From Cladophialophora immunda (lineage: Eukaryota; Ascomycota; Eurotiomycetes; Chaetothyriales; Herpotrichiellaceae): a stretch of DNA of 64,000 nt. Where the stretch lies: assembly GCF_000835495.1 (NCBI RefSeq), contig NW_015622544.1:391704-455703 (forward strand). Reading direction: 5' to 3'. Shown in pieces: positions 59,448 through 64,000 of this stretch. The position numbers were made by a program, and so were the translations under genes. Position 1 is the stretch's first letter. Each line of letters opens with the position of its first letter. The notes beneath the pieces were generated by a model that worked only from the letters and a program-made list of their open reading frames with translations, had not been told where the DNA came from and made no database searches.

Positions 59448-62400
59448 TCAAATGTACCACATGGCGAAGACGATGCCGTTGACGTTGAAGAGAGGCATGA
59501 GAGGTTTGACCTCGGAGTCGGAAGGTTCAGAGCTTCGGCTTGGGTTCTGTTGCTTGAAGCCAGCACCGCCTTGAGGACCAGCAGTAGCAGGCAAGTCTTC
59601 ATGAGCCTTTGCACGGTTGGAGGCCAAATGAGCGTAGTAGACTGACGGATGGAGAGACACCGAGGTGGTCGAGCGCATGTATTGATAACAATGCTCGTAG
59701 ATCATGTTCTGTATCACCTCCGGACGGTGATTGGCCTCATCAAGAAGAACCGAGTAGTGCACAGGACGAGAGGTTCCTTGCAACGCGATGTGTGAGTAGA
59801 GATAGAAATCAAACTCATTAGGAGTGGTGACATCTCTCTCAATCAGCATGCCTGGAATAGGGTTGCCTTTGTTGTCAGCGCCGTCTTTGTCGGGGAAGCA
59901 ACGGACGTGGTGGCGTTTGTTGGCAACGATGACAGTCAACTTGCCCTCAAACTTCTGGCCATCCATGCAAGACTCAATGACTTTCTTGATATGCGGAACT
60001 TCTTGATTGAGGACGTGCTCGAACTGATTGGTCGACACCCCGTCTCGGATGTAGTAGATTTGCTGAGGAGATCGGCCGCCCCCAACCTGTGACATCCACT
60101 GGCTCACGAGAGGTCTCAAGATATTGCGCCAGTTAGTTTCCGAGATCATTTCGACTCGATGGCCATTGGTTTGACACGCAGCAGCGTAACGTCCACCAAA
60201 TCGATCATAGGAGACACTTACGGCCGCCATCGACGCCTGCTGACTGCCAGGGGAAGCGTGCGAGACATCGGCGCCAATGATCATGGTCGGCACTGAGAAC
60301 GTTTTGAAACCACTTGTCGGGTGAGGTACAGCTTGGGATGTAGTGCCGCCCAATTTGGCATTGACCTTCATCAGAACATTGGAGTAGTATTGAGGGTTGC
60401 CCTTTAGGACTTGCTGGATTTGCATCACCTGGGAAACAACACCGAAGCGACAATCGCAAGACTTCTTGATTCGGAGATAGTGGAAGGAATTCCGGTCCTG
60501 CACCAAGAAGAGTAAGAGCTGCGGTCGACGATTGAACTTGTTCCCGGTGGCTTGATGCAGGCCAGCAACAGCAGCGCCAACATCCTGGTTCAAAGTCGTG
60601 ACATATGGTGGAGCGTTGGCAACTTGTCCGCCATGGTTCCGATAAGCGCGGGAGAAGTCGAGAATGAACTGGTCAATCTGAGCCCGATCTGGCTTGAGAC
60701 GACCGGTGAAGACTCCCACACCCCAAGAGACAAGTTCCTGAGGGTTTCGAGTTAGGAAAGTCTTGCCTTTGAGATCCCAACGCCCTCGTGTGCCGACTTG
60801 CTCAACTTTGTTGCCGAACTTGATGCCCGGCGCTGGGAGAATACGCGCCATGGTCTTGATGGGCGCCGAGTTGATGCGAAGTCTGTAGTTCTTGAGATAA
60901 TCATCGCCATCCCAGTTGAGCCAACTTTTACCCTCATTGATGGCGTTGAGTCGGACATGGGGCGGTGAGACAGCAAACTTGATCATATTGGCTGTCTGGA
61001 TCTCGTCCAGCTTTGCACCATATCGCTGACCCTCGAGGATGGAGAGGAATTCCATGGGATATTTGACATTCTTCTTCGTCATCTCCACCAGTCGCAAATT
61101 GGGGTATTGCAAGTTGATATTGTATTTGCGCTTGAAATAGTGCGCCACAGAGACCATCTCGCCAGTAGGTTTTTTAGTGACAGGATCCTTCCATTCAATC
61201 ATCTCCTCGTTGGCGTTGTTGATATCGAACCGAAAGATTTTCCATTGCTTGTCGAGGAATGGATTGCCCTTGTACGTTGCCTTGACCTCGACTCCTTTGA
61301 AAACTCTCTCCAGAGTCTTGGTGAAATCACTAGGGTCTCGATGACCATTAGTCTGAACGGGCTCCATTCTGTAGGCAATATCATTGAGGTCTTTGATTTC
61401 TCTCCACTTTGTGACGATGGCAGCAGTCAAAGACGTCGGTCTCCAGAAACAAGTGTTTGCGACGTCCACGTTGATGATCATCTTCTGTCCTTCAGCGAGA
61501 CGCATTGACTGGTAAACACCACGCCAGACCTCGATGCCACCGCCTAGATCAGCGCGCTGACCTTGACGCCTAAAGAGGCTTCGGCGGATGGGGATGAATT
61601 GGGACGAGGATGATGGGGTCTCTCGGAGAAGATGATCGATAAAGATGATGGCTTCTGCGACGAGCTTGTTCATCTGCACGCGACCCTCAAGGTACTGTTG
61701 GATAAGGCTGATGTCAAGCATTCGAGTTCGCTTGATGAGCAGGCGGAAGGCATTTTTACCTTCTCGAGAAGGACGGCCTTCTTCCTGATCGAGATCGACC
61801 ATGAGGCGGAGTTCATTGTAGTCACGCAAGGACCAAGCAAGACGGTTGCCATCGTAGATGATAGGTGGACCGGTGGCGTTCTTTCGAGCTTGAGAACCCC
61901 ACACCTTGCGGTTGACAATGCGTTTCTCCTGACCATTGCCGATGAGGACATCGTATTGGAAGATTTTGACCGAAGGATACTCTTGGACTTTGAAAGCGTT
62001 GAGGTTGACTCCAACGGCTCTGCCGGTAGTGTTGTAGCCGGGACGCTTGACATACTGTGTCGGAAGGCTGTACTGTTGGTAATAGTCAGCACAGGGGCCT
62101 TTAAGTTCAGGAATTAAAGGTATTACGCGCTCCAAAGCCTCGGGGATGTAACGTAGTTAAGACGCTGCGGGTTGATGTGGAACGACATTGCTCTGTGGAC
62201 GAGAGTGAGAACCAGGACTAGTGTTGCCCGGCTGGCGGACAGGGGAGCCAGGAGCAGGGGTGCGTACACCAGATCCAGAACCTCTGGAAGCTGGAGGCGC
62301 CACGTTTGCAAGGGATGGAGAAGATATATGTAGGATTAGAGACCAAGTGCGAGGGACAAAGGGGGTATAAATAGTCTGGGGCGAGAACTTCGCAGTCCAT

Positions 62401-63111
62401 GTCGTGTGAAGGGATTGGAGGCGCAATGAGAAGTGTCAATCCACGAAACAATGCGGACGCAGTGCTTGAGAATGAGCAGTGCAGTCTTTGAAAGAACCCG
62501 TGTTGAAGACCGAGCATGAATGTCGACAGACAGTCCGCGGGGTGACAGGGTAAATAGGTTCCAAAGGAAATAATGACATCGCGCGGCAGACCTGAATAGG
62601 AGAAACTTTGCAAGCAGGTGGGCAAGGGAAAATCGTGACGAAATGAAGGAGCTGGTTCGTTGCGAGTGGGTGAAGCAGAATAGACAGTGCAGTGGAAGAA
62701 ACACGCAAAATGACTTACCAACTGATCAATATTGTAGAATGACGCTGGAAGATCGATATTGCGCATCTGATCTGTGTATCGTGCCTGTCTATCTAGAGCC
62801 GGATCGACTCGAAGGACAGTTGCTTGAGTTTGCGATGGTTGGCCACCAGACTGGCTGCTGCGACGACTGCTGGGAGGCTGAGACTGAGCTTCGAAACCTC
62901 CTTGCGGGACACTGGGACTACCAGCACCAGACGCAGCAGCACCACGGCCTGCAGAACCAGGAGCGGACTGTGAGGCGCTTCCTCGAGAAGCAGGCCCATC
63001 AAAGCCGCCGCCTGGGACTTGAAGTCGATCGCCACGACGAGACGCAGTTTCGGACGGCTGCTGACCCCTAGTTGCGCGGCCGGCGCCTCGCTTGCGGGCG
63101 GCTCCAGACAT
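59448..63111 (-). CDS. Argonaute (QDE-2/Ago-type RNA silencing slicer)
   Basis: First exon complement 63111-62719 (131 codons). Last exon complement 62072-59448 (875 codons including the stop). The middle exon between 62718 and 62073 is unresolved: a likely Ser/Pro-rich coding piece lies within 62375-62160, but its donor is weak. The N-terminal exon is Gly/Ser/Arg/Gln-rich and ends RYTDQMRNIDLPASFYNIDQ. The last exon carries the N domain (YVKRPGYNTTGRAVGVNLNA), linker, PAZ and PIWI. The PIWI slicer residues appear intact: Asp in IIGADVSHASPG, Asp in IRDGVSTNQF, and His in YYAHLASNRA (the DEDH glutamate was not assigned). The protein ends VNGIVFAMWYI. Argonautes bind siRNA and cleave matching RNA in quelling and related pathways. 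A 387-nt leader intron is possible (63511-63125). Confidence 0.9.
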
Positions 63112-64000
63112 GTTGACTCAAGAGCTGCAGACCGTTGATCACGAAGTCAGTGTGTGAGCTTGCAGAGGGTAAAACGAGGCGCGAATCTGACCAAAGTGCC
63201 GGTATGGACGACCCCGATAGGGGAAGTGAGAAGGTGAGGATGACAAGGTAATAGTTACGGGATTTGCAGAAATGATGATGAGATGAACCAACAAGATATG
63301 CAGGGAGGCTCTCGATTGAGGTCTAGAAAAGAGCTTGTGAATGTGTTGTTTGTTGTGTTGTTTGTTTTGCGGGTGAGGCAGAGACGAGGGAGACGGTGAG
63401 GGATGAAAAGGCAAGTGCAACCGCTTGATTGAGGCCGTGTCTCGTATTCAAGGAAGACTGCTGCAGGAAGGTGCGAGCGATGGAAACAGAGGAGACGTTG
63501 CAGTTACTCACCTGAGTTGCTCGAAGAAGTCGGCTGGTCAGAGACGGTGTTGATGGTAGGGTGAGGCTTGCGCTCGAGGGCTCCCAGGCTCGCAGCCGAG
63601 ATGACTCTGGAGGAGCAAGAATTGGCGACTGCCTGAGGCGGCCAAGAGAACGAAGACGGTGTTGAAGACGATCAATGAGAAGAAGGAACAAGAAGAGAAC
63701 GAATGAGGTTGGTAGAGAAGAGGAATCCAAGTGGTCGAAGGTAGCAGGGAGGAGGAGATATTTGTAGCCTTGGGGGCTCAATCACATGCTTCTGCAAGAG
63801 GCAGCAACACGGCTCTGTCACCCACCAAGGCCTCAATAGGAAGGCAGCGAGATGAGAGATGAGAGCCAAAATGAGCTGGTTCTCAACGTTCTCTCACACT
63901 TTCCTCCCAGCCAGCCTCATTGCAGGCACTGGCGGTGAGGCTCGACTGACAACAAAGGTGAGTGAGATGTGGACGCCAGGAGAGGCAATGCTCTTCCGCA
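63112..64000. promoter_or_regulatory. Argonaute leader and upstream region
   Basis: On the minus strand a good donor (CTCAG|GTGAGT at 63512/63511) and an acceptor (CTGCAG at 63125, just before the start) suggest a 387-nt 5' UTR intron. Frames beyond show no motif. The window ends inside this region. Confidence 0.45.

Overview
The window looks like nuclear DNA of a filamentous ascomycete (Pezizomycotina). Genes are short, sit on both strands, and carry 49-144 nt introns with GTRNGT-like donors and pyrimidine-rich acceptors. The gene set is fungal: ARG5,6-type bifunctional arginine enzyme, SKT5/Chs4-like chitin-synthase regulator, Dfg5/Dcw1-type GH76 enzyme, CYP52-like P450, cry-DASH, Cbp4 and Rec8. 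A Eurotiomycete (perhaps Chaetothyriales) is only a guess from the style of these proteins. There is one assembly gap of 100 N (35451-35550).

Layout. 0-10 kb: unknown protein (109-2310); a finger-duplicated DUF3237 protein (4585-3198, minus) diverging from a membrane SDR (5092-6202); a DODA-type extradiol dioxygenase (6713-7873); complex I subunit NDUFA2/B8 (8576-8081, minus) diverging from mitochondrial pyruvate carrier MPC2 (9048-9804). 10-20 kb: small lysine-rich protein (12186-12526), phenol-hydroxylase-type FAD monooxygenase (13318-15382), SKT5/Chs4 homologue (19277-15874, minus). 20-33 kb: meiotic cohesin Rec8 (minus), ARG5,6 (minus), synaptobrevin (minus), Cbp4 (plus, three exons), GH76 enzyme (minus). 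34-45 kb: Fmp46-like thioredoxin-fold protein split by the gap, an F-box-like protein (37137-38009), about 4.5 kb with no recognisable gene, then a C2H2 transcription factor (44068-45411) with a long pyrimidine-rich upstream region. 48-64 kb: cry-DASH (48001-49909), CYP52-like P450 (51370-53082), two membrane proteins (54970-56396; 56978-57642), and an Argonaute (63111-59448, minus).

The genes are mainly housekeeping and not one cluster. Five act in mitochondria or are predicted to (NDUFA2, MPC2, ARG5,6, Cbp4, Fmp46-like). Two concern the cell wall (SKT5/Chs4 and GH76). Three concern genome or RNA biology (Rec8, cry-DASH, Argonaute). Most multi-exon models were rebuilt by hand from splice signals, and their exon sums are divisible by three. 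Two joins remain open: the middle of the Argonaute N-terminus and the last acceptor of the FAD monooxygenase. I found no CRISPR, rRNA, tRNA or intact transposon.
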